Below are positions 48,142 through 57,969 of a stretch of DNA of 64,000 nt, one piece after another (positions within the stretch are counted from its first letter, which is position 1; every line of letters starts with the position of its first letter). This stretch comes from an uncultured beta proteobacterium (GTDB lineage: Bacteria > Pseudomonadota > Gammaproteobacteria > Burkholderiales > Burkholderiaceae_C), in the NCBI GenBank assembly GCA_903828665.1, contig CAIKMZ010000060.1, positions 1 through 64,000 on the forward strand, given 5' to 3'. The translations under genes and the position numbers were made by a program. The notes under the pieces were generated by a model. That model had not been told where the DNA came from, made no database searches, and saw only the letters and a list, made by a program, of their open reading frames with translations.

Positions 48142-49320
48142 CTACCTGAGCTTCAGTGTTGACAGGCCGACCAGGCACAGCAGCATGGTGATGATCCAAA
48201 AGCGCACGACAACCTGCGTCTCCTGCCAGCCGCTCTTCTCGAAATGGTGGTGCAGCGGCGCCATCTTCAGCAGGCGCCGGCCTTCGCCGTATTTCTTCTT
48301 GCTGTACTTGAACCAGGTCACCTGAAGCATCACCGACAGCGCCTCGACGACGAAGATGCCGCCCATGATGGCCAGCACGATTTCCTGGCGCACGATCACC
48401 GCCACCGTTCCCAGCGCGGCACCGAGCGCCAAGGCGCCGACATCGCCCATGAAGACCTGGGCCGGGTGCGTGTTGAACCAGAGAAAGGCCAGGCCGGCGC
48501 CGGCCATGGCCGAGGTGAAGATCAACAACTCGCCCGAGCCCGTGATATGCGGGAAGAACAGGTACTTGGAATAGACCGCGCTGCCGGTCACGTAGGCAAA
48601 GACCCCGAGGCTGGAGCCGACCAGCACCACCGGCATGATGGCCAGTCCGTCCAGGCCGTCGGTCAGGTTGACTGCATTGCTGGAGCCGACGATCACGAGG
48701 TAGGTCAGGATGACAAAGCCAAGAACGCCCAGCGGGTAGCTCACTTCCTTGAAGAACGGCAGCAACAGCCCGGCCTTGGGCGGCAGGCTCAGGTCGAATC
48801 CCGACTGCACCCATTTGAAGAACAGTTCCAGCACCCGCATGTTGGAGTTCTCCGAGATGCTGAACACAAGGTACAGCGCGGCGACCAGGCCGATGACCGA
48901 TTGCCACAGGTACTTCTCGCGCGAACGCATGCCCTCGGGGTTCTTGTCCACCACCTTGCGCCAGTCGTCCACCCAGCCGATGGCACCGAAACCCAGCGTG
49001 ACCAGCAACACGATCCAGACGAAGCGGTTGCTCAGATCGGCCCACAGCAGGGTGGCAACCGCGATGCACAGCAGAATCAGGACACCGCCCATGGTCGGCG
49101 TGCCGCTCTTGCTCAGGTGCGAGGCCATGCCATAGCCGCGAATCGGCTGTCCGATCTTGAGTTCGGCCAGGCGCCGGATGACCCAGGGTCCGGCCAGCAA
49201 GCCCATCAGCAAAGCTGTCATGGCAGCCATCACGGCGCGCAGCGTCAGGTATTGGAAGACCCGCAGGAAGCCCCATTCAGGCGCCTGGGTTTGCAGCCAC
49301 TGGGCCAGACTCATCAGCAT
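48142..49320 (-). CDS. mraY: Phospho-N-acetylmuramoyl-pentapeptide transferase
   Basis: The 392-residue, ten-segment membrane enzyme makes lipid I. It shows [21 protein letters not shown] (Asp-rich Mg site), [11 protein letters not shown] and APLHHHFE(K)SGW, all diagnostic. It overlaps murF by 7 bases. Confidence 0.96.
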   Translation of the reverse strand: MLMSLAQWLQTQAPEWGFLRVFQYLTLRAVMAAMTALLMGLLAGPWVIRRLAELKIGQPIRGYGMASHLSKSGTPTMGGVLILLCIAVATLLWADLSNRFVWIVLLVTLGFGAIGWVDDWRKVVDKNPEGMRSREKYLWQSVIGLVAALYLVFSISENSNMRVLELFFKWVQSGFDLSLPPKAGLLLPFFKEVSYPLGVLGFVILTYLVIVGSSNAVNLTDGLDGLAIMPVVLVGSSLGVFAYVTGSAVYSKYLFFPHITGSGELLIFTSAMAGAGLAFLWFNTHPAQVFMGDVGALALGAALGTVAVIVRQEIVLAIMGGIFVVEALSVMLQVTWFKYSKKKYGEGRRLLKMAPLHHHFEKSGWQETQVVVRFWIITMLLCLVGLSTLKLR

Positions 49321-50759
49321 GGTGGGCCCCCGGCTGGCGTTTCAAAATGCATGGTTTTTTCCTTGTCCTGTGCCGCGTATTCGGTGATCGCAGACACCAC
49401 GCGCTCCATCTTCATGAAGCGCGAACCCTTGACCAGCACACTGCCGGTGTGCGCGAGCGCCGCGCGCACCGCATCCTGCAGGGAATCGATATCGGAAAAG
49501 TGCCGACCGGCGCCGAAACTGCCGGCCGCGACGGCGGACAGGTCACCCAGCGCGTACAGCGCTTCAATGCCTAGGCTGTGCGCCAGTTGCCCGGCTTCCG
49601 CATGAAATTGCGGACCTTGGTCACCCACCTCGCCCATGTCGCCCAGCACCAGCAGGCGCGGACCGGGCAGCGTCGCCAGCACCTCAATGGCGGCACGCAC
49701 CGAGTCCGGGTTCGCGTTGTAGCTGTCGTCCACCAGCGTGATGCGGCGCTCGCCCAGCGAGACCACGAGCGCGCGTGAACGGCCCTTGACCGGCTCGAAC
49801 GCCGCCAGACCCGCCGCAATCGCGCCCGGTGGCACACCGGCGGCCAACGCGCAGGCGGCGGCGGCCAGCGAATTCTTCACGTTGTGCCGACCGGCAATGT
49901 GCAAGGCGTATTGCAGCGACCCGGCCACGGTCTGCAGCGCCACTTGCCAGGCGTCACCGGCCCATGCGGCCTGCGTGCAATGCACGTCGGCCGCAGCATC
50001 CTGCGCAAGGCAGAAGCGCAACACGGCCCGCGGCCCGGCCAGCGCGGACCACAGCGCGCGGTATTCGTCATCCGCCGGGAACACCGCGACACCGTTGGCC
50101 GCCAGCGCAGCGATGACCTGTCCGTTTTCCTGCGCCACCGCTTCAACCGTCGCCATGAACTCGAGATGTTCGCGCTGCGCGTTGTTCACCAGCGCCACCG
50201 TCGGCTGGGCGATTGCCGCCAGGGTCGCAATTTCGCCCGGATGGTTCATGCCGAGTTCGATCACCGCGATTTCGTGCCCGGCGCGCAAGCGCAGGACCGT
50301 CAGCGGAACGCCGATGTCATTGTTGAGATTGCCCTGCGTCGCGAGAAAGGCCTGCGGCTTGTAGGCGCGCAGGATGGCCGCGATCATCTGCGTCACCGTG
50401 GTCTTGCCGTTGCTGCCGGTCACGGCAATCACGGGCAGCCTGAATTGCGCGCGCCAGCGCGTCGCCAGCGCACCGAGCGCCTGTTTGCTGTCGCTCACGA
50501 CCAGCCCCGGCAAGCCGGCTGCGCGCAGCCGCGACTCGGCATCACCCTGGCACAGCGCGGCCACCGCGCCCCTGGCCTTGGCCTCGGACAGAAAATCATT
50601 GGCATCAAAGCGTTCGCCGCGCAGCGCCACGAACAAATCACCGGGCTCGATGCTGCGGGTGTCGGTATGGACGCGCTTGAAGGCCACTTCGCCGCTGCCA
50701 ACGAGGCGCGCGTTGTCCAGCCATTGACCAGCCAGCTGCAGGCTCATCATGTCATTCAT
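49314..50759 (-). CDS. murF: UDP-MurNAc-tripeptide--D-Ala-D-Ala ligase
   Basis: The 481-residue ligase adds the D-Ala-D-Ala unit. It has the [14 protein letters not shown] start, P-loop [13 protein letters not shown] and the [16 protein letters not shown] region. ATG 50759 overlaps murE by 8 bases; longer readings into murE are rejected. Confidence 0.95.
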   Translation of the reverse strand: MNDMMSLQLAGQWLDNARLVGSGEVAFKRVHTDTRSIEPGDLFVALRGERFDANDFLSEAKARGAVAALCQGDAESRLRAAGLPGLVVSDSKQALGALATRWRAQFRLPVIAVTGSNGKTTVTQMIAAILRAYKPQAFLATQGNLNNDIGVPLTVLRLRAGHEIAVIELGMNHPGEIATLAAIAQPTVALVNNAQREHLEFMATVEAVAQENGQVIAALAANGVAVFPADDEYRALWSALAGPRAVLRFCLAQDAAADVHCTQAAWAGDAWQVALQTVAGSLQYALHIAGRHNVKNSLAAAACALAAGVPPGAIAAGLAAFEPVKGRSRALVVSLGERRITLVDDSYNANPDSVRAAIEVLATLPGPRLLVLGDMGEVGDQGPQFHAEAGQLAHSLGIEALYALGDLSAVAAGSFGAGRHFSDIDSLQDAVRAALAHTGSVLVKGSRFMKMERVVSAITEYAAQDKEKTMHFETPAGGPPC

Positions 50760-52263
50760 GGACAGCCCCCGATCTGGCGGCGAACTCGGATCGGACCTTG
50801 AGCGCGCGGCGCACATGATCGAGATCGGAAAATGCCAGGCGCTTGCCGGCCACTTCCTGGTAGTCTTCGTGCCCCTTGCCGGCCACCAGCAAAACATCGT
50901 TCGCGTGCGCCAATGCCAGCGACTCTCGAATAGCCTGCGACCGATCGACCTGGACAATGGGCGGCGCATGGCCGGCCATGCCGAGCAGAATCTGGCTGAT
51001 GATGGTCTCCGGCTTTTCACTGCGCGGGTTGTCGCTGGTCACCACCACCCGATCGGCGTGGTTGGCCGCCATCGCGCCCATCAGCGGGCGCTTGGCGGCA
51101 TCGCGGTCGCCGCCGCAGCCGAAAACACACCAGAGCCGGCCACCACGCTGATCAGCCAGCGAGCGCAGCGCCGCGAGCGCCTTGCCCAATGCGTCGGGCG
51201 TGTGGGCATAGTCGACCGCCACCAGCGGCTGACCCTCGGCTCCGACGCACTCCATGCGACCGGGCACCGGCGTCAACTGCGCGCAGGCATCGGCGGCAGC
51301 CGCCAGCGGCACGCCGATCGAGCGCATCGCCGCCAGAACGCCGAGCAAGTTCGACACGTTGTAGAGACCGATCAGCTGCGTTTGCAGACGATGGCTTTGC
51401 GCACCCTCGCGCACACTGAAACTCAAGCCCTGTGCGGCATAGCGGACGTCCTGCGCCCACAGTCGCGCCGCGCCGATGCAGGAGACCGTCCACAGGTCGA
51501 GGGCGCTCGAGCCCAGATCATCGGCCAGCACGCGGCCCTGCGGATCATCGATGTTGACGATGGCGGCTCGCAGGCCCGGCCAGGCGAACAACTGCGCCTT
51601 GGTCTGCCAGTACGTGTCCATGGTGCCGTGGTAATCGAGGTGATCCTGCGTCAGATTGGTGAAGATGGCGCTGCGGATGCGGCAGCCAGCCAGGCGCTGT
51701 TCCTCAATGCCGATGGAGGAGGCTTCGATGGCGCAGGCCTTGACGCCCTCGTTCACCAATTGCCGCAATACCTGCTGCAACAGCACCGGGTCTGGCGTGG
51801 TCAATCCGGTGGCGACTACATCGGGCACCCGCCCGATGCCCAGCGTGCCGACCATGGCGCAGGGGATCGGCGCCACCTGCTGCAGCCTGGAGAGCGCCTG
51901 CGCGAGCCACCAGACGGTCGACGTCTTGCCATTGGTGCCGGTCACCGCCAGCAGGTCGAGCTGTTCCGATGGCTGATCGAAAAAGGCAGCGGCTATCGGG
52001 CCGCTCGCAGCCTTGAGCCCGGCATAAGCGGCAACGCGGTCGCTCTGGAACGCGTACGCCTCGACGCCGCTGCGCTCGACCAGGCAGGCGCTTGCACCCT
52101 GGGCCAAGGCGCTGGCCACATAGCGGCGAGCGTCGCTCGCGGCACCCGGCCAGGCAATGAAACCGTCGCCAGCTTGCAGCTTGCGACTGTCGCTGCGCAG
52201 CGTGCCGTCGACACGGCTGCGCAACCACTGGGCGGCTTCGGCGAACGTATGGAGCTCCAGCAT
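50752..52263 (-). CDS. murE: UDP-MurNAc-L-Ala-D-Glu--meso-DAP ligase
   Basis: The 503-residue ligase has DSRKLQAGDGFIAW, the P-loop [14 protein letters not shown] and the VTSDNPRSEKPE motif; DNPR is typical of the meso-diaminopimelate-adding MurE. Its start overlaps the ftsI stop by one base (TGATG). Confidence 0.95.
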   Translation of the reverse strand: MLELHTFAEAAQWLRSRVDGTLRSDSRKLQAGDGFIAWPGAASDARRYVASALAQGASACLVERSGVEAYAFQSDRVAAYAGLKAASGPIAAAFFDQPSEQLDLLAVTGTNGKTSTVWWLAQALSRLQQVAPIPCAMVGTLGIGRVPDVVATGLTTPDPVLLQQVLRQLVNEGVKACAIEASSIGIEEQRLAGCRIRSAIFTNLTQDHLDYHGTMDTYWQTKAQLFAWPGLRAAIVNIDDPQGRVLADDLGSSALDLWTVSCIGAARLWAQDVRYAAQGLSFSVREGAQSHRLQTQLIGLYNVSNLLGVLAAMRSIGVPLAAAADACAQLTPVPGRMECVGAEGQPLVAVDYAHTPDALGKALAALRSLADQRGGRLWCVFGCGGDRDAAKRPLMGAMAANHADRVVVTSDNPRSEKPETIISQILLGMAGHAPPIVQVDRSQAIRESLALAHANDVLLVAGKGHEDYQEVAGKRLAFSDLDHVRRALKVRSEFAARSGAVHE

Positions 52264-54008
52264 CAGAAACTCTCTTCCTCGGCCTTGGACACGATCTGCG
52301 GCTTGACCGCCATGTCCGGGCTGACACCCATCATGCGCAAAGTCTGTTGCACCACTTCGCTGAACACGGGCGCGGCCACGGCGCCGCCGTAATACTGGCC
52401 GGCGCTGGGCTCATCGATCATCACGCCCACGATGATGCGCGGCTGCTCGATCGGCGCCATGCCGACGAACCAGCCGCGGTATTTGCGGTTGCCGGCGCTG
52501 CCATAGCCCTTGCCGATTTGCTTGTAGGCGGTGCCGGATTTGCCGCCCACCGAGTAGCCGATGGTCTGTGCCTTCTGACCGGTGCCGCCAGGGCCGGCCG
52601 CGAGTTGCAGCATCTTGCGCACCTGACCGGCAGTTGTCTGGGACAACACCCGCACGCCAATCGCCGGCTCGCTGTTCTTGAGCATGGTGACCGGGATGAT
52701 CTTGCCCTCGTTGGAGAACACGGTGTACGAGCGCGCCATCTGAAACAGTGAAGCCGACAGGCCGTAGCCGTAGGACATGGTGGCCTGTTCGATCGGGCGC
52801 CAGGTCTTGTAAGGGCGCAGCCGGCCCGAAACCGCGCCCGGAAAACTGATCTGCGGTTTCTGGCCAAAACCGGCGCTGGAAAACAGTTCCCACATTTCGC
52901 GCGGCTGCATGCGCAGCGCGATCTTGGCGGTGCCGATGTTGCTCGACTTCTGGATCACACCCTCGACCGTCAGCACGCCATTCGGATGCGAATCGGAAAT
53001 CGTGGCCCCGGTGATCGTGAATTTTCCAGGCCCGGTATCGATGATCGTCTGCGGCGTGACACGCCCGGTTTCCAGCGCCAGGCCAATGGTGAAGGGCTTC
53101 ATCACGGAGCCGGGCTCGAAGGTGTCAGTCAGCGCCCGGTTGCGCAGTTGTTCGCCGGTCAGATTGCGCCGCTTCGCCGGCACATAGCTCGGGTAATTGG
53201 CCAGCGCCAGCACTTCGCCGGTGACAACGTCGAGCACGACCACGCTGCCGGCCTTGGCCTTGAATTGCTGCACGGCGTCGTGCAATTTCTGGTAGGCGAA
53301 GAACTGCACCTTGCTGTCGATGCTCAGCTGCAGATCGGGCCCGTCGACCGGCGAGATCTGCTCGCCGACGTCCTCAACGACGCGCCCGAGCCGGTCCTTG
53401 ATCACGCGGCGCGAACCGTTGTGCCCGGCCAGTTGCTTGTTGAAGGCCAGTTCGACGCCTTCCTGTCCGATGTCTTCAACGTTGGTGAAGCCAACCACAT
53501 GCGCGGCAGCCTCGCCCTCCGGATATTGCCGCCGGTATTCCTTACGCTGGTAGACGCCCTTGATGCCCAGGGCCATGATTTCCTGCGCCACCGTGTCGTC
53601 GACCTGGCGCTTGAGCCAGACGAAGGTCTTGTCTTCGTCCTCAAGGCGTTTTTCAAGCTCGGCCAGCGGCATTTCAAGCAGTCTGGCGAGTTCGGTCAGT
53701 TGCGCCGGGTCGCGCTCGATATCTTCGGGAATGGCCCATATGCTGGGTGCCGGCACGCTCGAGGCCAGGATCAGACCGTTGCGGTCCAGGATGCGGCCAC
53801 GATTGGCCGGCAACTCCAGCGTGCGCGCAAAGCGCACTTCACCCTGCTTCTGAAAGAACGCATTCGCGATCACCTGAATGTAGGTCGCACGCCCGGCAAG
53901 ACCGGCAAAACCCAGGGCGATCGCCGCCACAATGAACTTGCTGCGCCAGACCGGCGTGCGGCTGGCCAGCAGCGGACTCGTCGTGTAGTTGATGCTGCGG
54001 CTGCTCAT
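52263..54008 (-). CDS. ftsI: Septal transpeptidase FtsI (PBP3)
   Basis: The 581-residue class B penicillin-binding protein has one N-terminal membrane segment (FIVAAIALGFAGLAG), a dimerisation domain with RGRILDRNG, and the transpeptidase motifs SVMK (EPGSVMKPF), SSN (QKSSNIGTAKIA) and KSGT (GKSGTAYK). It cross-links septal peptidoglycan. ATG 54008 overlaps ftsL by 4 bases. Confidence 0.95.
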   Translation of the reverse strand: MSSRSINYTTSPLLASRTPVWRSKFIVAAIALGFAGLAGRATYIQVIANAFFQKQGEVRFARTLELPANRGRILDRNGLILASSVPAPSIWAIPEDIERDPAQLTELARLLEMPLAELEKRLEDEDKTFVWLKRQVDDTVAQEIMALGIKGVYQRKEYRRQYPEGEAAAHVVGFTNVEDIGQEGVELAFNKQLAGHNGSRRVIKDRLGRVVEDVGEQISPVDGPDLQLSIDSKVQFFAYQKLHDAVQQFKAKAGSVVVLDVVTGEVLALANYPSYVPAKRRNLTGEQLRNRALTDTFEPGSVMKPFTIGLALETGRVTPQTIIDTGPGKFTITGATISDSHPNGVLTVEGVIQKSSNIGTAKIALRMQPREMWELFSSAGFGQKPQISFPGAVSGRLRPYKTWRPIEQATMSYGYGLSASLFQMARSYTVFSNEGKIIPVTMLKNSEPAIGVRVLSQTTAGQVRKMLQLAAGPGGTGQKAQTIGYSVGGKSGTAYKQIGKGYGSAGNRKYRGWFVGMAPIEQPRIIVGVMIDEPSAGQYYGGAVAAPVFSEVVQQTLRMMGVSPDMAVKPQIVSKAEEESF

Positions 54009-54340
54009 TGGATGCGTCCGGCAATGGCCGGGCCGACGCCCTGCGCGAGGGCGGCGCTGGCAGGCGCACGGGCCACGCTGCCATACGTCACATAGTGCGT
54101 GATGGCCGGCGTCGTCGAGCGCATCTGCAATTGCTCCTTGGCCAGCTTCTCCACGCGCAGCGGTGTGGCCTGCGCCCGGCGCTCGACCTGCAGGCGTTCG
54201 TTGTCTGCCTCGATCCGGTGCGCCTGCGAACGTGCCTTGTCCAGTTCCGAGAACAGCCGGCGCGACTCGTACTGCACGCTCACCAAGTACAGGGCGCTGG
54301 CCAGCAGGGTCAGCAGCAAGAACAGGTTCACTCTGCTCAC
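54005..54340 (-). CDS. ftsL: Cell division protein FtsL
   Basis: The 111-residue protein has one membrane segment ([20 protein letters not shown]) followed by a coiled coil rich in E, R and L, the FtsL pattern. It works with FtsB and FtsQ. The start is GTG at 54340, overlapping rsmH. Confidence 0.9.
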   Translation of the reverse strand: MSRVNLFLLLTLLASALYLVSVQYESRRLFSELDKARSQAHRIEADNERLQVERRAQATPLRVEKLAKEQLQMRSTTPAITHYVTYGSVARAPASAALAQGVGPAIAGRIQ

Positions 54341-55278
54341 GCTGCCGTCCTTTGCGCCACGCGCATGATGGCGCTGCGCGCGCGCGGGTTGGCTGCGACC
54401 TCGTCCGCGCCGGGTTTGACGCGATCAATCGCCTTGAGCTTCATCACCTTGGGCGCTGCAAAGGGCGCACGCCGGTCGTACTCGTCACGCGAGTGCCGGG
54501 CGATGAACTGCTTGACGATGCGGTCTTCCAGCGAATGAAAGCTGATCACGACCAGCCGCCCGCCCGGCTGCAGTACATCAAGACTGGCCTCTAGCGCCTG
54601 TTGCAGCTCCTCAAGCTCGGCGTTGATGAAAATCCGAAAAGCCTGAAATGTGCGCGTTGCAGGGTTCTGGCCCGGCTCGCGGGTTTTGACCGTGTCAGCC
54701 ACGAGCTGGGCCAGTTCAGTGGTGGTTGAAATGGCGCCCCGTTCCTGTCGGCGAGCAACAATCGCCTTTGCAATGGCCCCAGCAAACCGTTCTTCACCAT
54801 AGTCACGTATCACCTCCGCTATTTTTTCTGCATCGGCTGTTGCCAGCCACTGCGCAACGCTGATTCCGCGCGTGGTATCCATGCGCATGTCGAGCGGACC
54901 TTCGAACCTGAAACTGAAGCCGCGTGCCGGGTTGTCGATTTGCGGCGAACTGATGCCCAGATCGAGCAGCACGCCGGCGACACTGGCTTTGGGCAATTCG
55001 CCGAGTTGCGCGAATCCCTGGTGCCTGATGGAAAACCGCGGATCATTCAGACTCGCGGCAGCGGCCAGCGCATCGGGATCCTTGTCGAAGGCAATCAGCC
55101 GCCCCTGCGGCGCCAGCCGGGAAAGAATCAGGCGCGCATGGCCGCCGCGGCCGAAGGTGGCATCCACATAGCAGGGCGCAGCCGCGCTGACAACGCCGGG
55201 TTCGGCCTGGGGATCATTGAAGAGAGCGTCAACTGCTTCATTCAACAAAACGGTGGTATGCGTCCATGAGGTGTTCAC
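54337..55278 (-). CDS. rsmH: 16S rRNA m4C1402 methyltransferase
   Basis: The 313-residue SAM enzyme (formerly MraW) methylates N4 of C1402. It has [26 protein letters not shown] (motif I), [14 protein letters not shown] and a [15 protein letters not shown] late motif. The start is GTG at 55278, 9 bases after mraZ. Confidence 0.95.
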   Translation of the reverse strand: MNTSWTHTTVLLNEAVDALFNDPQAEPGVVSAAAPCYVDATFGRGGHARLILSRLAPQGRLIAFDKDPDALAAAASLNDPRFSIRHQGFAQLGELPKASVAGVLLDLGISSPQIDNPARGFSFRFEGPLDMRMDTTRGISVAQWLATADAEKIAEVIRDYGEERFAGAIAKAIVARRQERGAISTTTELAQLVADTVKTREPGQNPATRTFQAFRIFINAELEELQQALEASLDVLQPGGRLVVISFHSLEDRIVKQFIARHSRDEYDRRAPFAAPKVMKLKAIDRVKPGADEVAANPRARSAIMRVAQRTAA

Positions 55279-55287
55279 CGCCGGCCT

Positions 55288-55716
55288 TCAGAAAGAAAAA
55301 TCCTTGAATACATCAGGCATGTCGCCGGCCATGGCCTTCGCTTCCTGTGCTTCATAGGTCGCCTTGTCCCACAACTCGAAATGCTGACCCATGCCAAGCA
55401 GCATCGCATCCTTGGCAATGCCAGCGGCCGCGCGTAATTCGGGCGCCACCAGCACGCGGCCCGTGGCATCCATTTCGACGTCCATGGCATTGCCCAGGAA
55501 GATCCGCTTCCACCACTGGGCCGACATCGGCAGCGCCGCCAGGCGCTCGCGGAATTTCTCCCACTCCGGGCGCGGAAAGACCATCAGGCAACCATGTGGA
55601 TGCTTGGTGATGGTGAGCTGACCGCTAGCTGTGGCGGTCAGGACGTCACGATGCCGGGTCGGCACCGACAGGCGACCCTTGGAATCGAGACTTAATGACG
55701 AGGCCCCTTGAAACAC
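55288..55716 (-). CDS. mraZ: Transcriptional regulator MraZ
   Basis: The 142-residue protein has two SpoVT/AbrB-like repeats ([37 protein letters not shown]). MraZ is known to bind repeated sites at its own promoter and repress the cluster. GTG at 55716 (VFQGASSL) is the family start; AAGGA lies 9 bases upstream. Longer readings would translate through the operator. Confidence 0.93.
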   Translation of the reverse strand: MFQGASSLSLDSKGRLSVPTRHRDVLTATASGQLTITKHPHGCLMVFPRPEWEKFRERLAALPMSAQWWKRIFLGNAMDVEMDATGRVLVAPELRAAAGIAKDAMLLGMGQHFELWDKATYEAQEAKAMAGDMPDVFKDFSF

Positions 55717-55765
55717 CGCAGCACATCCTTCGTTGGCAAAAACAGCAAAAAACAGAAGTGCAAAG

Positions 55766-55802
55766 GCACTTTTCACCACTTAATTGCACTTTTTTGCACT
55801 GT
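55766..55802 (-). promoter_or_regulatory. MraZ operator: four boxes with exact 10-base period
   Basis: On the plus strand GCACTTT (55766), CCACTTA (55776), GCACTTT (55786) and GCACTGT (55796) recur at exactly 10 bases. On the mraZ strand they read [A/T]AAGTG[C/G] with 3-base spacers, plus a weaker fourth. MraZ boxes in other bacteria (TGGG- or AAAGTG-type) have the same period. They begin at the -10 box and extend toward mraZ. Confidence 0.82.
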
Positions 55803-55825
55803 ACCAGCAAAAGCAAGGAATGCAA
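55798..55825 (-). promoter_or_regulatory. Promoter of the division cluster
   Basis: On the minus strand TTGCAT (55825-55820) and TACAGT (55803-55798) are 16 bases apart. The -10 box overlaps the fourth MraZ box, so MraZ binding would block RNA polymerase. The region upstream to 55930 is markedly AT-rich. Confidence 0.6.
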
Positions 55826-55975
55826 GCAGGCTCGCAAGAATTTATTTCAATGAAATCAAGTACTTAGCCGTTGTTTTGGAAGAAAGAACAAAACAAACTC
55901 GTTCTAAATTAAGCACTTAGCGCATGTTATGAAAGTGATGCTTGAGGGTAGGCAGCATCGCAACCGAATCGTTGC

Positions 55976-55994
55976 GGCCCTCGCATGGAGGGCC
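55976..55994 (-). terminator. Hairpin after hslU
   Basis: GGCCCTC-GCATG-GAGGGCC is a perfect 7-base stem 26 bases after the hslU stop. There is no T-run, so termination may be partial. The rest of the 303-base gap 55717-56019 holds only the mraZ regulatory region. Confidence 0.45.
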
Positions 55995-56019
55995 CATCGT
56001 CACAGGCCCGATCAGCGAA

Positions 56020-57342
56020 TCACAGAATGAAACGCGAAAGGTCCTCATCGCGACTCAATTCGCCGAGCCGCGCGTCGACATAGGCAGCGTCGACGCAAAT
56101 CGTCTGGCCGCCAAGATTCGCAGCGTCAAAACTCACCTCATCAAGCAGGCGTTCCATCACCGTGGACAGCCGCCGGGCGCCGATGTTTTCGGTGCGTTCG
56201 TTGACGTCGAACGCAATGTGCGCAAGCCGTGCAATGCCTTCATCGAGGAACTCGATCTGCACGTTTTCAGTGGCGAGCAGGGCTTGGTACTGCTTGACCA
56301 GCGAGGCATGAGTCTGGGTCAGGATGGCGACAAAGTCCTGCACCGACAGCGACTGAAGTTCGACCCGGATCGGAAAGCGGCCCTGCAACTCCGGAATCAG
56401 GTCGCTGGGCTTGCTCAAGTGAAAAGCACCCGATGCGATGAACAGGATGTGATCGGTCTTGACCATGCCGTACTTGGTGGACACCGTGGTCCCTTCGACC
56501 AGCGGCAACAGGTCACGCTGCACGCCCTGGCGCGACACCTCGGCGCCGCTGCCTTCGGAGCGTGAAGTGACCTTGTCGATTTCGTCGATGAACACGATGC
56601 CGTTTTGTTCGAGCATGTGCAGCGCCTGTGTCTTGATTGCGTCCTCATTCACCAGCTTGGCCGCCTCTTCATCGGTAAGCAGCCGCAAGGCCTCCGGGAT
56701 CTTGAGTTTGCGTGTCTGGCGCTTGGACTGCCCGATCTGACCGAACATGCCGCGCAATTGCTCGGTCATTTCTTCCATGCCGGCCGGGCCCATGATTTCT
56801 AGTTGTGGCGGCGTCTGCGCGAGATCGATCTCGATCTCGCGATCGGCCAGCTGGCCCTCGCGCAATTTCTTGCGGAATGTCTGGCGTGCCACGCTCGGCG
56901 TCTCGGTCTTTGGCTCAACACCGATCTCGGCGCGCGGTGGCGGAATCAGAATATCGAGCAGGCGTTCCTCGGCCGTGTCCTCGGCTCGCGCGCGCACCTT
57001 CTTCATTTCGGCGACGCGGGTCTGCTTGACCGCAATATCGGCCAGATCTCGAATGATGGCATCCACATCTTTTCCGACGTAACCGACCTCGGTGAACTTG
57101 GTGGCCTCGACCTTGATGAAGGGCGCGTCGGCGAGCCGCGCCAGCCGGCGCGCGATCTCGGTCTTGCCGACCCCCGTGGGGCCGATCATCAGGATGTTCT
57201 TGGGCGTGATTTCCGCGCGCAGGCCCGGCTCCACCTGCTGGCGGCGCCAGCGATTACGCAAGGCAATGGCGACGGCACGCTTGGCCTGATGCTGGCCAAC
57301 GATGTGCTTGTCGAGTTCGCAGACAATTTCCTGGGGCGTCAC
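56020..57342 (-). CDS. hslU: ATP-dependent protease ATPase subunit HslU
   Basis: The 440-residue AAA+ unfoldase has Walker A ([16 protein letters not shown]), the pore-loop context EVGYVGKDV, Walker B ([10 protein letters not shown]) and the C-terminal [12 protein letters not shown] tail that docks in HslV. Starts with GTG at 57342, overlapping hslV by 4 bases. Confidence 0.96.
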   Translation of the reverse strand: MTPQEIVCELDKHIVGQHQAKRAVAIALRNRWRRQQVEPGLRAEITPKNILMIGPTGVGKTEIARRLARLADAPFIKVEATKFTEVGYVGKDVDAIIRDLADIAVKQTRVAEMKKVRARAEDTAEERLLDILIPPPRAEIGVEPKTETPSVARQTFRKKLREGQLADREIEIDLAQTPPQLEIMGPAGMEEMTEQLRGMFGQIGQSKRQTRKLKIPEALRLLTDEEAAKLVNEDAIKTQALHMLEQNGIVFIDEIDKVTSRSEGSGAEVSRQGVQRDLLPLVEGTTVSTKYGMVKTDHILFIASGAFHLSKPSDLIPELQGRFPIRVELQSLSVQDFVAILTQTHASLVKQYQALLATENVQIEFLDEGIARLAHIAFDVNERTENIGARRLSTVMERLLDEVSFDAANLGGQTICVDAAYVDARLGELSRDEDLSRFIL

Positions 57343-57896
57343 GGCGCGTCTCCCAGGGTTTCAATGGTGTGATTCATGTTGGTGTAGATGCACAACTCGC
57401 CAGCGATCTCGAGCGAGCGCTTGACGATATCGTGCGCCGACAGCTCGGTATGGTTCAACAGGGCGATGGCGGCGGCCTGCGCATAAGGGCCGCCCGAGCC
57501 GATCGTCACGATGCCGTTCTCGGGTTCCAGAACGTCGCCATTGCCGGTGATGATGAGAGAGGCCTCGCTGTCGGCGACCGCCAGCATGGCTTCGAGCCGC
57601 CGCAACACGCGGTCGGTGCGCCAGTCCTTTGTCAGTTCGATGGCAGCGCGCACCAGATGCCCCTGGTGCTTTTCAAGCTTGGCTTCAAAGCGCTCAAACA
57701 GCGTGAAGGCATCGGCGGTGGCGCCGGCGAAGCCAGCCAACACCTTGCCGTGATAGAGCTTGCGCACCTTGCGCGCCGTACCCTTGACCACAATGTTCCC
57801 CAGGGTGACCTGCCCGTCTCCGCCAATGGCCACTGTCGTACCTGCAACCGTCTTGCGCCGCACGCTGATGATCGTCGTACCGTGAAATTGTTCCAT
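57339..57896 (-). CDS. hslV: ATP-dependent protease peptidase subunit HslV
   Basis: The 185-residue peptidase has the leader MEQFHG before the catalytic Thr (TTIISVRR), [12 protein letters not shown] and the [11 protein letters not shown] motif of proteasome-like beta subunits. It forms the HslUV protease with the next gene. Confidence 0.96.
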   Translation of the reverse strand: MEQFHGTTIISVRRKTVAGTTVAIGGDGQVTLGNIVVKGTARKVRKLYHGKVLAGFAGATADAFTLFERFEAKLEKHQGHLVRAAIELTKDWRTDRVLRRLEAMLAVADSEASLIITGNGDVLEPENGIVTIGSGGPYAQAAAIALLNHTELSAHDIVKRSLEIAGELCIYTNMNHTIETLGDAP

Positions 57897-57969
57897 GCCT
57901 GCTGTACCTTGGGGTTACCGGCCCGAAAACAAGTATGGGCCAGGAAAGGACTTGTTGACGAGCCCCGGA

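Noticed and set aside
48140-49276. N-terminal extension of murD to a start at 49276
   Set aside because: The extra codons are an out-of-frame reading of mraY; the GTG at 48139 gives a normal MurD N-terminus.
50749-52392. Plus-strand frame opposite murE
   Set aside because: Antisense shadow of murE; no ribosome site and no protein-like pattern.
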